NCBI GenBank assembly: GCA_013821425.1
Contig: JACDGV010000001.1
Span: 186,001-250,000 of the forward strand
Source of the DNA: Nitrosospira sp.
Lineage (GTDB): Bacteria > Pseudomonadota > Gammaproteobacteria > Burkholderiales > Nitrosomonadaceae
Direction: 5' to 3'
DNA length: 64,000 bases
This document shows positions 45,087-57,048 of this stretch, one piece after another (the first letter of the stretch is position 1; each line of letters starts with the position of its first letter). The notes under the pieces are model-generated. The model ran no database searches and was not told the origin of the DNA. It saw only the letters and a program-made list of their open reading frames with translations. The position numbers and the translations under genes were made by a program.

Positions 45087-46742
45087 CTAAAACGCGCTGA
45101 TTAAAATTTCAACATAGAAAAAATCGGAGCCGCCTGGGCTCCTGCCAAGCGCTGCCACTTGTCGATTACGTGTGAAGTCCCCGCTAACAAAATGTGAGTA
45201 GCCCACCGTAGTATCAATGCGTTCAGTTAGCTTATAGCGCGCGCGAATATCAAAATTATGGCCGAGGAAATCCCCGCTCTGGCCGGTCACGTCGCGATTG
45301 AAACCGGGATTGCGAGTCGCGCTGGTATTGCCATCGAGAAGGTTGTTGAAACGGTCCGTGCTGCTCGCGAGCCAATACCAACTATAGCCGCCATCTATAC
45401 GCAAGTCCCTGGCAGGCTGAAACTCAAGCTTTATCTTGGGCGCCTTGATATTCTCGAAAATAATATAATCATCTGCAGACCAGGGTCGTGCGAAACCGAA
45501 GAACCGCTCTAATCGATTGTTAACGTTGTCATTGGCGTTACGATCCCCGCTCGCATAGCCATAAAAACCGCTGATACGCGGTTTCCAGCCATGGTTGAAC
45601 GTATAACCCGTCTCGAGGGTATAGGCGTGCGCGTCATGCTGCTCCGAGCCGTTTCTACCCAGCTGATAGATCAGGTTGAAGTCATAATCCAGGTTAGTCT
45701 TGGCTACCTTTCCATAGCCGCGCAGGGAGGGCGAGTGAATCTCACGATCGATCTGGTCCGTCTTGCTTCCGTCCTGCATGAGACCCATGTAATAAGGCTG
45801 GAGAGTGATAATGTCAGACCACTTGCGCCAATGGCCGATTGCGCCATAGAACCACTGATTCTCGATGCGCTCATCAAACGCTGTCAGCAATCGCCTGACG
45901 GGCTGATAGGCCCATAAATCAACCTCCCAATCGTTGACTTCCTGGCCCAGATTCACGCGAAAGCCTTCAAATGTGTTGGTGGTATTGCGCCATTCATTGC
46001 GCGCGATAAAACGGCGGTCCAGCGCTTCATAAGCCATGCGTCCCACCCGTAACCTGAGCGGGCGCTGCTGATTCCGATCATCGGTGCCTAACGCCTGTCT
46101 GAAATACAATTCGCCATAGCCCTGGATGAGATCGTAGTCGTTAGAATCACGGTCATCATGGGGAAACTTCCCGTTGTAGCGCCGCGAGTCCTGAAACTCG
46201 ACAGCGCCGCGCAACGGATCCAGGATTTCCTTAATTCCCAGATATGCACGGGAACGCAGAAAAAATGGGTTGTCAAGAGTCAGGTCAGTGCGCCGTATGT
46301 CATTGCTACGAAACTCGTAACGGGTCCGGTGCTCAAAGCCAATATCAAGCCAAGTGATATTCTTGAATGCTTCAATCCCGGTCTTGCTCAGATTGCGCAC
46401 ATACCGGGGCGGATCGGTTTCCGGCTGAGTAGCGTAGCTGCTGGCGGGCATGAAATAGGTCGTGGATTTTTCGCCTTCTTCGGGTCTAGCCGGAAGTGGG
46501 GTTCCAGGTTTACCCGAAACAACAGACTGGTCCGGTGACCGGTTCGCCCATTGATAGTTATCGTCCGATGATTTGATCAACCATTTATCTGAAGCAGATG
46601 CTCCAGCTTGGATCATGTGCCGGGCTCCTTGCTGGGTTATCTCTGATTTCCTCAGCTGCTTGTTACTCTCATCCGCCTGAAGTAAGCTGACCGGCAGAGT
46701 GCTGATCGCAGATGCAAAGGCAATTCGCCAATAAAATCTCAT
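45087..46742 (-). CDS. Alginate-export-family (AlgE-like) outer membrane porin
   Basis: Predicted outer-membrane beta-barrel of 551 residues. A signal peptide (MRFYWRIAFASAISTLPVSLLQA) is followed by about 100 variable residues and then the alginate_exp barrel (WLDIGFEHRTRYEFRSND, FFLRSRAYLGIKEILDPLRGAVEFQDSR, RLRVGRMAYEALDRRFIARNEWRNT, LRIDGGYSWYWLASSTDRFN), ending in a C-terminal aromatic (EILISAF), as barrels do. The substrate is unknown; family members export alginate or take up small anions, and no alginate synthesis genes are in the window. A YezD/OscA-like small gene lies just upstream on the same strand, which hints at sulfur-source uptake. Ends about 95 bases from the intron relic, convergent with it. 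Confidence 0.87.
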   Translation of the reverse strand: MRFYWRIAFASAISTLPVSLLQADESNKQLRKSEITQQGARHMIQAGASASDKWLIKSSDDNYQWANRSPDQSVVSGKPGTPLPARPEEGEKSTTYFMPASSYATQPETDPPRYVRNLSKTGIEAFKNITWLDIGFEHRTRYEFRSNDIRRTDLTLDNPFFLRSRAYLGIKEILDPLRGAVEFQDSRRYNGKFPHDDRDSNDYDLIQGYGELYFRQALGTDDRNQQRPLRLRVGRMAYEALDRRFIARNEWRNTTNTFEGFRVNLGQEVNDWEVDLWAYQPVRRLLTAFDERIENQWFYGAIGHWRKWSDIITLQPYYMGLMQDGSKTDQIDREIHSPSLRGYGKVAKTNLDYDFNLIYQLGRNGSEQHDAHAYTLETGYTFNHGWKPRISGFYGYASGDRNANDNVNNRLERFFGFARPWSADDYIIFENIKAPKIKLEFQPARDLRIDGGYSWYWLASSTDRFNNLLDGNTSATRNPGFNRDVTGQSGDFLGHNFDIRARYKLTERIDTTVGYSHFVSGDFTRNRQVAALGRSPGGSDFFYVEILISAF

Positions 46743-46848
46743 CTTCTCTCCTGAATCGCTCCTTTGTCGCCCCTCCGGCTTTCGGTCAGGTGCTAATACT
46801 GATTGATGTTTTTGACGTCCACCTCCAATCGAATGGTCGGCGTTTTAA

Positions 46849-47075
46849 TCACCGCTGAATCAGCGTTATCTCTAGCACCGCATTGAGGAATATTCGTTCA
46901 TAAGTTATTTCCCGGCGGGGGCCTCTCTCTGGCCGAATCTTTTCACGGAGCTCTATTTGCATGACTTTGCGTCATGAACTATTACCTCGACTGAGCCATA
47001 TTCGATATTACTGATGGCGTGCAGGATTTGTTGCCTGACCTCCACCGGTATCCGCTTGCCAGCGGGACCCGGCAC
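46849..47075 (-). pseudogene. YezD/OscA-like (DUF2292) small protein, frameshifted
   Basis: Read from a GTG at 47075 (AAGGA just upstream) the minus strand gives KRIPVEVRQQILHAISNIEY then GSVEVIVHDAK, the core of the DUF2292/YezD family, known in Pseudomonas as the sulfur-starvation protein OscA. The frame then hits TAG at 46953-46955. Inserting one base at about 46965 (AAAGTC to AAGGTC-like) restores the rest of the family pattern, VMQIELREKIRPE, and the frame runs on to a stop at 46849-46851. So the gene is broken by a single-base deletion, or the read contains an error there. It lies 106 bases upstream of the porin gene on the same strand and was probably co-transcribed with it. Not listed by ordinary ORF length cut-offs. 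Confidence 0.75.
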
Positions 47076-47483
47076 CCTATCCTTTTTTTTCCTGACCGGT
47101 GATGTTTTTAATGGCAATCATTCTTGGCTCGCAACTGAGCGGTAAGGACAGGCGTAAAGTATCAGCAGGTTCTTATAATTTAAAATAATATATTTTTATT
47201 TGAATATATATTTTTATTATATACACGCCCCGCACGTTCTATTGACCGTGCGGCATTCATCCACCGGAATCTGCGCATCAGCCGAGCGCCCCCGTGCGGG
47301 CGTCGTTGTGTCCAGCACATTTTCAGATCCCCGAACGCATACCATCCACTGGTTGCGCTGTCCAATCTGCTTGCAATCTGGGAAAATGAACGTAACACTC
47401 GTGGTGTCTTATTATCAATACACTAGTCGTGGTCTGGCCGGGAACGCCTGGCCATCGTCCATCGTTATAGGGAAGCAGAATTA
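47076..47483. other. Intergenic region with AT-rich patch upstream of ttcA
   Basis: Divergent regulatory region between the YezD/porin unit and ttcA. Bases 47173-47225 are almost pure A/T (tracts of TATATT and TTTTTATT) in a GC-rich neighbourhood and could hold -10 boxes for both directions. The open frames over 47180-47484 are not family-like and lack ribosome sites; no gene is supported. Confidence 0.45.
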
Positions 47484-48395
47484 ATGACAGGAACGGTCTC
47501 CAGGAAAGAGCAGCACAACGTCAATAAGCTACACAAGCGTTTAAGGCGGCTTGTAGGTTCTGCTATTGCTGATTTCAATATGATCGAGAATGGCGATCGG
47601 GTGATGGTATGCCTGTCGGGCGGCAAGGACAGCTATGCGCTGCTTGATATCCTGCGCAACTTACAGGCGCATGCTCAGGCACAGTTTGAACTGATTGCCG
47701 TGAATCTGGATCAGAAACAACCCGGTTTTCCCGAAGGACTCTTGCCGGAATACCTATCCGCTATTGGCGTGCCGTTTCGCATCGTCGAACAGGATACCTA
47801 TAGCGTCGTCAAACGCGTCATCGCGGAAGGTAAAACGACATGTAGTCTCTGTTCGCGCCTGCGCCGTGGCGTTCTGTACCGGGTGGCCGGAGAACTGGGC
47901 GCAACCAAAATCGCATTGGGTCACCATCGCGACGACATTCTGGAGACTTTGTTTCTCAACCTGTTTTATGGCGGCAAACTGAAAACCATGCCCCCCAAGT
48001 TGGTGAGTGATGATGGCAGGAATATAGTCATCCGGCCACTCGCCTATTGCAAGGAGAAAGATCTGGCAGCCTATGCCGAGATCGAAAATTTTCCCATCAT
48101 CCCGTGCAACCTGTGTGGTACCCAAAAAAACCTGCAGCGCCAGGCGGTGAAGGAAATGCTGCAACAGTGGGACAAGAAATTTCCCGGCAGACTGGAAATC
48201 ATGTTTACCGCCTTACAGAACGTCCAGCCTTCGCATCTGGCCGACGCCAGGCTTTATGACTTCAGGGGAATAAAAGCCGAAAACAAGCCTTTCCCGGACG
48301 GTGACAGGGCTTTTGACCCGGAAACATTCGAGCCCGGGCCGGAAGATATAGCTATGGCCCCGAGCAAGGGATTTAACAGCGTTAGGCAGCCCTGA
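47484..48395 (+). CDS. ttcA: tRNA 2-thiocytidine(32) synthetase TtcA
   Basis: ATP-dependent, Fe-S-containing enzyme that thiolates cytidine 32 of certain tRNAs. The 303 residues include the PP-loop [13 protein letters not shown] near residue 45, the two cysteine pairs for the Fe-S cluster ([10 protein letters not shown] near 120; [13 protein letters not shown] near 210) and [14 protein letters not shown]. Start ATG at 47484 directly follows an in-frame-independent AATTA. It stands alone, followed by a stem-loop and decayed mobile DNA. Confidence 0.96.
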   Translation: MTGTVSRKEQHNVNKLHKRLRRLVGSAIADFNMIENGDRVMVCLSGGKDSYALLDILRNLQAHAQAQFELIAVNLDQKQPGFPEGLLPEYLSAIGVPFRIVEQDTYSVVKRVIAEGKTTCSLCSRLRRGVLYRVAGELGATKIALGHHRDDILETLFLNLFYGGKLKTMPPKLVSDDGRNIVIRPLAYCKEKDLAAYAEIENFPIIPCNLCGTQKNLQRQAVKEMLQQWDKKFPGRLEIMFTALQNVQPSHLADARLYDFRGIKAENKPFPDGDRAFDPETFEPGPEDIAMAPSKGFNSVRQP

Positions 48396-48482
48396 ACAAG
48401 TTGATATTCAGCGCCTTGAATTCTAATAGCCATCGCAGGCGTTCTTATCATAAGAAACGCTCTGAAGAACGAGTTTTTCCTG

Positions 48483-48517
48483 GAATCACCGGCGTTTCCG
48501 GTGATTCTTCCTTTTCC
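48483..48517 (+). terminator. Stem-loop terminator after ttcA
   Basis: Perfect 10-bp stem GAATCACCGG-CGTTT-CCGGTGATTC (48483-48507) followed by the T-rich run TTCCTTTTCC. It lies 88 bases past the ttcA stop and overlaps the last codons of the IS remnant on the other strand. Confidence 0.65.
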
Positions 48518-48716
48518 GGGGCGGATTATGCCCCTGATGCAATAATAACTGCCCGACCTGATAGAGGTTATCCAGTGCAAACAGGGTAAACAGCTGCGCG
48601 GTATTCTTGGCCAAACCACGGTAGCGCACCTTGGTGAAGCCAAATTGCCGTTTCCATATCCGGAGCGTGTGTTCGACAATGGCACGATTCTGGCAATCGC
48701 TCGCGCTCGGTTAAGC
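48486..48716 (-). pseudogene. IS5-family transposase, C-terminal remnant
   Basis: The minus strand reads CQNRAIVEHTLRIWKRQFG, then FTKVRYRGLAKNTAQLFTLF and ALDNLYQVGQLLL, the typical C-terminal end of IS5-type DDE transposases (RYRGLAKN.AQL..LFAL.NLY), running to a TGA at 48486-48488. Everything upstream of about 48716 is missing, so only some 75 codons survive. No terminal inverted repeat could be recognised. It meets a broken ParE gene within about ten bases, which marks the old insertion or deletion junction. Confidence 0.8.
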
Positions 48717-48726
48717 CCTTGTGTCC

Positions 48727-48942
48727 AGATACTGTTGACGGCGAGCTGAGAACACTTGCAGCCCAACCTATGATGGGACGTGCTCGTGATGAACTGATGG
48801 ATGGGCTTCGTAGCTTCCTGTTGGCCGTTATGTGCTGTTTTATGAACTGGTTACGGATGGCATTGCCCTGGTGCGCGTATTGAGTGCGGTTTCCGTGGTG
48901 GAATTCTTGCACCCTTATGCGCTTTCGCGAAGCAATGCATAG
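48727..48942 (+). pseudogene. ParE/RelE-family toxin remnant
   Basis: Plus-strand reading gives GELRTLAAQPMMGRARDELMDGLRSF. After a shift of one base near 48812 it continues PVGRYVLFYELVTDGIALVR then VLSAV, the C-terminal two thirds of a ParE-type toxin. The N-terminal part is absent, cut at the junction with the IS remnant, and the C-terminus is also altered. No antitoxin gene is visible beside it. Cannot be functional. Confidence 0.7.
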
Positions 48943-49258
48943 GATGCAATCCTTGGTTATTCATGGCATCAGCGACATACAGGCAGGCTAAGACTGCCTT
49001 TGCGTGATATTCAGCTCAACCGTCAGTCTCAACAATTCTGTGTTGGCTGCAATAGCGAATCTGTTGCCCTATCTTGACACCGCTTTGCGCCGTATTACGC
49101 CCTGGATCGGTAGCATGACAAAAGGTTCCGCCATCATGGCTGTTGTGCCCTCTGAAGGCGAGTATTTCGGGTTTACCGAGCGCGCGAAATTGAAATAATG
49201 CATTGGGTAAGGATAGGCAAGGGGACGTAGCCATCGCTTCCATTCTGCAAGAAAGGAG
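48943..49258. other. Non-coding, probably decayed mobile DNA
   Basis: Open frames of 65-75 codons exist on both strands (49004-49198 plus, 49016-49243 minus), but neither resembles a family I know and neither has a good ribosome site. Given the IS and toxin remains next door, this is probably further decayed mobile DNA. Confidence 0.4.
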
Positions 49259-49264
49259 ATGAAA

Positions 49265-49366
49265 ATGGTAACTTACAACTCACAGATAACGCCCGAGCGG
49301 GCTAAGAAGCTGGACAAGGCTATCAGGAATAATGCTTCTGTCTTTCACGAATGGCCGAAGGGATGA
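49265..49366 (+). CDS. Possible small protein of 33 residues
   Basis: A strong ribosome site AAGGAG (49253-49258) is spaced six bases from an ATG at 49265, opening a 33-codon frame (MVTYNSQITPERAKKLDKAI and onwards, ending EWPKG). The peptide is hydrophilic with an amphipathic central helix (PERAKKLDKAI). I do not recognise it. It could be a real small gene, or the N-terminal stub of a larger gene, for example an antitoxin, truncated by the nearby decay. Confidence 0.35.
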   Translation: MVTYNSQITPERAKKLDKAIRNNASVFHEWPKG

Positions 49367-49420
49367 ACCTGATCAGATCCGCGAGGAGCACTCTCTGCTT
49401 ACCGGCGATTTCGTTCGCGG

Positions 49421-52056
<2,636 letters not shown>

Positions 52057-52087
52057 CGATATGGGATGAAACGTGAGGACTCCATTC

Positions 52088-52576
52088 ATGAAAAAAGTTC
52101 TACTGGTTGTATTTTGTTCTTTGCTTGCAGCTTGCGGGTTTCAGTTGCGCGGTCAGGCGGCGCTCCCATTTGACACCCTATATATTTCGTCCCCGGCAGG
52201 ACATCCTATTGGTACCGATCTCCGGCGTCTTATCAAATCCGGCACCACTACCCGTATTGTTGATAATCCGAAAGACGCCGAGGCCACACTGGAAATAATC
52301 AGCGTAATGAATGACAGGCAAATCATGTCGGTGTCAGGAGGTGGAAGGGTACGGGAATTTGATTTGCGCTACCGGGTTTCGTTTCGTCTCGTGGATGCGA
52401 AGGGGGTCGAACTCATCCCCGTAGACGAGGTTATCCTGCATCGTATTCTTCCTTTTACCGACGCGCAGGTCGTGGCGAAAGAGGGAGAGGAGGCGATGCT
52501 CGTCAGGGAAATGCAAGGGGATGCCGCATCGCAGATCGTGCGGCGGTTGGGGTCGGTAAAAGTCGCGGGAGGCTGA
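52088..52576 (+). CDS. lptE: LPS-assembly lipoprotein LptE
   Basis: Outer-membrane lipoprotein that plugs the LptD barrel and helps export LPS. From the ATG at 52088 the signal peptide ends in the lipobox LLAAC (Cys16), followed immediately by GFQLRG, the family hallmark. The rest (TLYISSPAGHPIGTDLRRLI, VREFDLRYRVSF) fits the LptE/RlpB fold. 162 residues. It starts 31 bases after leuS and is followed by holA, the same order as in E. coli. Its partner LptD is encoded at the far end of the window. Confidence 0.93.
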   Translation: MKKVLLVVFCSLLAACGFQLRGQAALPFDTLYISSPAGHPIGTDLRRLIKSGTTTRIVDNPKDAEATLEIISVMNDRQIMSVSGGGRVREFDLRYRVSFRLVDAKGVELIPVDEVILHRILPFTDAQVVAKEGEEAMLVREMQGDAASQIVRRLGSVKVAGG

Positions 52577-52631
52577 GAACCGGCGAGTCCCGTCCAGTTC
52601 GTCCTGCCCCTACCTGTGTAGCCCGAATAAG

Positions 52632-53642
52632 ATGCGTATCAGCCCCGATCAGCTCTCCGGCCATTTGCAGAAACAGCTTGCTCCTCTCTACACGGTGTTT
52701 GGCGAAGAGTTGCTGCTTACTATCGAGGCGGCAGATCTCGTTCGCGCCAAGGCTCGCCAGGCAGGGTATGTCGAACGAGAGATTTTCACGGTAGACCAGT
52801 CTTTCAATTGGCCGGAGTTGCAACAGCGCAGCAGTTGCCTGTCCCTGTTCGGTGAACGGCGTATCATGGACATTCGTATCCCGTCCGGCAAGCCGGGAAG
52901 CCAGGGCAGCGCGTTGATCGAGGAATACTGTCATTCCCTGCCACCCGACACAGTCACGCTCGTCACGCTGCCCAGAATCGATAGACAAGGCACCGCAACG
53001 AAATGGTTCAAGGCCCTTGAAGGCGCGGGAGTGCTGGTGCCTGTTCACGCAGTGGAGCGCGCCCGTTTAGCCGCATGGGTCGGCCAGCGCCTTGGGATGC
53101 AAGGGCAGGGCGCGGATCGCGATACCCTGCAATTTCTTGCGGATAAGGTGGAGGGGAACCTGCTTGCGGCCTATCAGGAACTCAAGAAACTAGAGTTGCT
53201 TTATCCTGCGGGGATATTGTCCTTCGACCAGGTGAAAGATGCGGTGCTGGACGTGGCGCGGTATGACGTTTTCAAATTATCAGGCGCGATGATGGCGGGC
53301 GAGACCGGCCGTTATCATCGTGTGCTCGAAGGTTTACGGGGAGAGGGTGCCGCGCTGCCGCTTATTGTCTTCACGCTTGCCGGACAAATCCGCGCGTTGA
53401 TAACGATCCGGAACGGGCTTGATGCCGGGAGGCCCCTGATGCAACTGATGAACCAGGTCAGGGCATGGGGAGATCAGCAAAAACTGCTGGAAAGTGCGGC
53501 CCGGCGGCTTGGCGCCGAGCAGTTGGTGCCAGCTTTAATGCATGTGTCGAAGATAGACAGGATGAGCAAGGGTGTTGCCATGGGCGATCCCTGGGATGAA
53601 TTGCTGCAGCTGGGATTGCGTTTCGCGAGGACGTCCCGGTAG
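52632..53642 (+). CDS. holA: DNA polymerase III delta subunit
   Basis: Clamp-loader subunit that opens the beta clamp. The 336 residues show the N-terminal segment LAPLYTVFGEELLLTIEAADLVR, the conserved SLFGERRIMDIRIPSGKPG, LPRIDRQGTATKWFKALE and the C-terminal helical collar domain (VARYDVFKLSGAMMAGE). Sequence conservation is low across this family, but the leuS-lptE-holA context supports the call. Confidence 0.93.
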   Translation: MRISPDQLSGHLQKQLAPLYTVFGEELLLTIEAADLVRAKARQAGYVEREIFTVDQSFNWPELQQRSSCLSLFGERRIMDIRIPSGKPGSQGSALIEEYCHSLPPDTVTLVTLPRIDRQGTATKWFKALEGAGVLVPVHAVERARLAAWVGQRLGMQGQGADRDTLQFLADKVEGNLLAAYQELKKLELLYPAGILSFDQVKDAVLDVARYDVFKLSGAMMAGETGRYHRVLEGLRGEGAALPLIVFTLAGQIRALITIRNGLDAGRPLMQLMNQVRAWGDQQKLLESAARRLGAEQLVPALMHVSKIDRMSKGVAMGDPWDELLQLGLRFARTSR

Positions 53643-53867
53643 CGCGACGGGGCTTCACGAGACCGCCCCGTACTAATCGCCTGGCAGGAAAATATGATGG
53701 GTGCTTAACCCAGGCTATAGCCGGGAGTTGCTCCAACGGGAGGATATCGGTTCTCGACGGTATGATGTTACTTCAGATTGAATTTCCGGCTCTCGCGCGG
53801 CAGAGCCGTACATGCCGTTAGCGTTTCCGTTCCGCGAATCGAGTTATTACCTGAATGGGGCTGTGAC

Positions 53868-55133
53868 ATGGATATTATCGACGTCAAAACTTACATGCAA
53901 TCCGTTGGACGCGAAGCGCGTATCGCATCGCGAGGGGTTGCAAAGGTGGAAACCGCCGCGAAGAACCGGGCGCTTACTCAAATGGCCGCGGCCATCATGC
54001 GGGACGAACAGCAGTTGCTTGCCGCAAACGCCAGGGACGTGGAAGGCGCGGAAGCCAGAGGACTGGATGCCGCGCTAATCGACCGTTTAAAGCTTACGTC
54101 CGGGGGTATCGCCAGCATGGCGGAAGGCCTGTTGCAGATTGCTGCGCTGGCTGACCCCGTGGGCGAGATCAGCGATCTGAAATATCGCCCTGCCGGCATA
54201 CAGGTTGGAAAAATGCGTGTGCCGCTTGGCGTGGTGGGCATTATTTACGAAGCCCGGCCCAATGTGACAGCTGACGCGGCCGGCTTGTGTCTCAAGGCCG
54301 GGAACGCGGCGATACTGCGCGGCGGGTCCGAGGCGATCCACAGTAATCAGGCAATCGCGGCTTGCGTAAAGGAGGGGTTGAGATGCGCCGGTCTGCCCGA
54401 GACTGTGATACAGGTCATCGAGACTACCGACCGGGCAGCCGTGGGCGAACTCATCACCATGAAAGAATTTGTCGATGTCATCGTGCCGCGAGGTGGCAAG
54501 GGCCTCATCGAACGTATCTCTAATGAAGCGCGCATTCCGGTAATCAAGCATCTGGATGGCGTCTGTCATGTTTATATCGATGACCGGGCCGATCTGGACA
54601 AGGCTATCCGCGTCGCCGATAACGCCAAAACCCAACGCTATGGTACCTGTAATACGATGGAGACCTTACTGGTGCACGAGGGCATCGCCGGGGAAGTGCT
54701 GCCTCCGCTATGCAAAATTTATATGGACAAGGGTGTGGAGTTGCGCGGTGACGCGGGTTCGCGGGCTGTCATTCCGCAAATGAATGAGGCTACCGAGGAA
54801 GACTGGTACACGGAATACCTCGCGCCGATTCTGAGCGTGAGAGTAGTCAGCGGGGTGGATCAGGCCATAGAACACATCGGCCTGTACGGATCGCAGCACA
54901 CCGATTCAATCATTACCGAGGACTATAGCCGTGCGCGGCGCTTCCTGCGCGAGGTGGATTCCAGTTCCGTGATGGTGAACGCTTCCACCCGCTTCGCTGA
55001 CGGGTTCGAGTATGGCCTTGGTGCAGAAATCGGCATCTCCACCGATAAAATCCACGCTCGTGGCCCGGTAGGACTGGAAGGACTGACCAGCCAGAAATTC
55101 ATTGTGCTAGGCGACGGACACATCAGGCAGTAG
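53868..55133 (+). CDS. proA: Gamma-glutamyl phosphate reductase
   Basis: NADPH-dependent reduction of glutamyl 5-phosphate in proline synthesis. I start at [10 protein letters not shown] (53868), the conserved position; the open frame extends 30 codons upstream without similarity. The 421 residues show the aldehyde-dehydrogenase-like fold with [16 protein letters not shown], the catalytic cysteine in [13 protein letters not shown] near residue 260, and the C-terminal [13 protein letters not shown]. Follows holA by 225 bases; proB is not in the window. Confidence 0.96.
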   Translation: MDIIDVKTYMQSVGREARIASRGVAKVETAAKNRALTQMAAAIMRDEQQLLAANARDVEGAEARGLDAALIDRLKLTSGGIASMAEGLLQIAALADPVGEISDLKYRPAGIQVGKMRVPLGVVGIIYEARPNVTADAAGLCLKAGNAAILRGGSEAIHSNQAIAACVKEGLRCAGLPETVIQVIETTDRAAVGELITMKEFVDVIVPRGGKGLIERISNEARIPVIKHLDGVCHVYIDDRADLDKAIRVADNAKTQRYGTCNTMETLLVHEGIAGEVLPPLCKIYMDKGVELRGDAGSRAVIPQMNEATEEDWYTEYLAPILSVRVVSGVDQAIEHIGLYGSQHTDSIITEDYSRARRFLREVDSSSVMVNASTRFADGFEYGLGAEIGISTDKIHARGPVGLEGLTSQKFIVLGDGHIRQ

Positions 55134-55189
55134 CGTGCGTGATATTTTTTTTACACAAGGAGAACCATTTTGTTCGCTGAAAGATTGCC

Positions 55190-57040
55190 ATGACTCAGCT
55201 TATCGAAATCAAGATCCCCGACATCGGGGACTTCAAGGACGTTGCCGTGATCGAGTTACTGGTAAAGCCGGGCGATGCGGTAGAAAAGGAAACGCCGCTC
55301 ATCACGCTGGAAACCGACAAGGCGACGATAGAGGTTCCTGCTCCTCAAGCCGGTGTGGTGAAGGAGGTCAACGTCAACGTGGGCGATATGGTCTCAGAAG
55401 GGTCGCTCATACTCACACTCGAGAAAACCGGGGAAGAAAACGCTCCTCCCGCGCCAGCGGCAGAGCCGCCCAAACCGGATGGCTCAGCCACGCCTGCGCC
55501 ATCCATGTCCGCGCCGGTCACACAAGAGGATGGCGGTCAGGGTGTCGCGGCAGAGCCTAACTCGCCCGCCAGAGCCGATGCAGCGCCTTCGGCGACCCAT
55601 TCCCGTCCTCCCGTTTTGCATGGTGATATTCATGCCGATGTAGTGGTGCTGGGTGCCGGGCCCGGCGGCTACACCGCTGCGTTCCGGGCAGCCGACCTGG
55701 GCAGGAAAGTGGTATTGATCGAGCGTTACCCCGCCCTCGGCGGGGTCTGCCTCAATGTCGGCTGCATTCCCTCGAAGGGGTTGCTGCATGTGGCAAAGGT
55801 GATTACCGAGGCAGAGGAAACCGCGCATCAGGGAATCACTTTCGGCAAGCCCGGCATAGAAATAGACAAGCTGCGTGCATGGAAAGGGTCTGTCGTTGGC
55901 AAGCTTACCAAGGGGCTCGCGGCCTTGGCCAAACAGCGCAAGGTGGAGGTTGTGCAAGGAACGGGCAAATTCACCTCGGAGAACATGATCAAGGTGGAAA
56001 CTCCCGATGGTACGAAAACCGTGTCGTTCGAACACTGCATCATCGCCGCAGGTTCAAGCGTGGCACGAATCCCCGGCTTCCCCTACGATGATCCCCGCCT
56101 TATGGATTCAACCGGCGCGCTGAAGCTGGAGGATATCCCCAAGCGCATGCTCATTATCGGCGGGGGCATTATCGGCCTGGAAATGGCAACGGTTTACGAC
56201 GCCCTGGGGAGCAAGATCAGCGTAGTGGAACTGATGGACCAGTTGATCCCCGGCGCGGATCCGGACCTTGTCAGGCCACTGCACAGACGCCTCCAGAAAC
56301 GGTACGAAGCAATCCACCTGAAAACGAAGGTCACCCAAATCGAGCCGCGCGAACATGGGCTAAGCGTCACATTCCAAGGTGAGTCAAACGGACACACGCC
56401 CGAATCTCAAACGTACGACCGGATTCTTGTCGCAGTAGGGCGCCGCCCCAATGGGCGTGATATTGATGCGGAAAATGCAGGCATAAATGTGAACGAGCTC
56501 GGCTTCATTCCCGTGGATAAACAGTTGCGGACCAGCGTCCCGCATATTTTTGCCGTCGGTGACATTGTGGGCGAGCCCATGCTGGCGCACAAGGCAACGC
56601 ACGAAGGCAAGCTCGCAGCGGAAATCATCGCGGGGCATAAAGGGGCATTCGATGCGCGCGCCATTCCTTCCGTGGCTTATACCGACCCCGAGATTGCCTG
56701 GATGGGCCTGACCGAAACCGAAGCCGGCATGCAGGGCATCGAGTACGAGAAAGCGGTATTCCCCTGGGCCGCGAGCGGCCGCGCACTGGCGATGGGGCGG
56801 GATGAAGGCATTACCAAGCTGCTGCTGGACAAGGAAACCCGCCGCATTCTCGGAGCGGGCATTGTGGGCGTCAATGCAGGCGAGCTGATTGCAGAAACCG
56901 TGCTGGGGCGGGAAATGGGCGCGGACATGGAAGACATCGGCCTCACCATCCACCCGCATCCAACATTGTCTGAAACGGTATTTTTTGCTGCTGAAATCGC
57001 GGAAGGATCGATTACCGATCTTTATATGCCGAAGAAGTAA
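55190..57040 (+). CDS. lpdA: Dihydrolipoyl dehydrogenase with N-terminal lipoyl domain
   Basis: E3 subunit that reoxidises dihydrolipoyl groups of 2-oxoacid dehydrogenase complexes with NAD+. An N-terminal lipoyl domain (residues 1-80) has the lipoylated Lys44 in ETDKATIEVP. A linker of about 65 residues rich in Ala and Pro leads into the FAD domain (VVVLGAGPGGYTAAFRAADLG), the redox-active disulfide GGVCLNVGCIPSK (Cys187 and Cys192), the NAD domain and the dimerisation domain with the catalytic HPHPTLSE near the end. 616 residues. Lipoyl-bearing E3 is typical of betaproteobacterial pyruvate dehydrogenase, but aceE and aceF are not in the window. Confidence 0.95.
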   Translation: MTQLIEIKIPDIGDFKDVAVIELLVKPGDAVEKETPLITLETDKATIEVPAPQAGVVKEVNVNVGDMVSEGSLILTLEKTGEENAPPAPAAEPPKPDGSATPAPSMSAPVTQEDGGQGVAAEPNSPARADAAPSATHSRPPVLHGDIHADVVVLGAGPGGYTAAFRAADLGRKVVLIERYPALGGVCLNVGCIPSKGLLHVAKVITEAEETAHQGITFGKPGIEIDKLRAWKGSVVGKLTKGLAALAKQRKVEVVQGTGKFTSENMIKVETPDGTKTVSFEHCIIAAGSSVARIPGFPYDDPRLMDSTGALKLEDIPKRMLIIGGGIIGLEMATVYDALGSKISVVELMDQLIPGADPDLVRPLHRRLQKRYEAIHLKTKVTQIEPREHGLSVTFQGESNGHTPESQTYDRILVAVGRRPNGRDIDAENAGINVNELGFIPVDKQLRTSVPHIFAVGDIVGEPMLAHKATHEGKLAAEIIAGHKGAFDARAIPSVAYTDPEIAWMGLTETEAGMQGIEYEKAVFPWAASGRALAMGRDEGITKLLLDKETRRILGAGIVGVNAGELIAETVLGREMGADMEDIGLTIHPHPTLSETVFFAAEIAEGSITDLYMPKK

Positions 57041-57048
57041 CCTGAATC

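Noticed and set aside
47200-47484. Plus-strand frame before ttcA as a gene
   Set aside because: It starts in the AT-rich patch without a ribosome site, has no family resemblance and runs directly into the ttcA start.
49016-49243. Minus-strand frame near 49.1 kb as a transposase fragment
   Set aside because: The neighbourhood suggests mobile DNA, but I could not match the translation (for example RNTAQSGVKIGQQIRYCSQH) to a transposase family.
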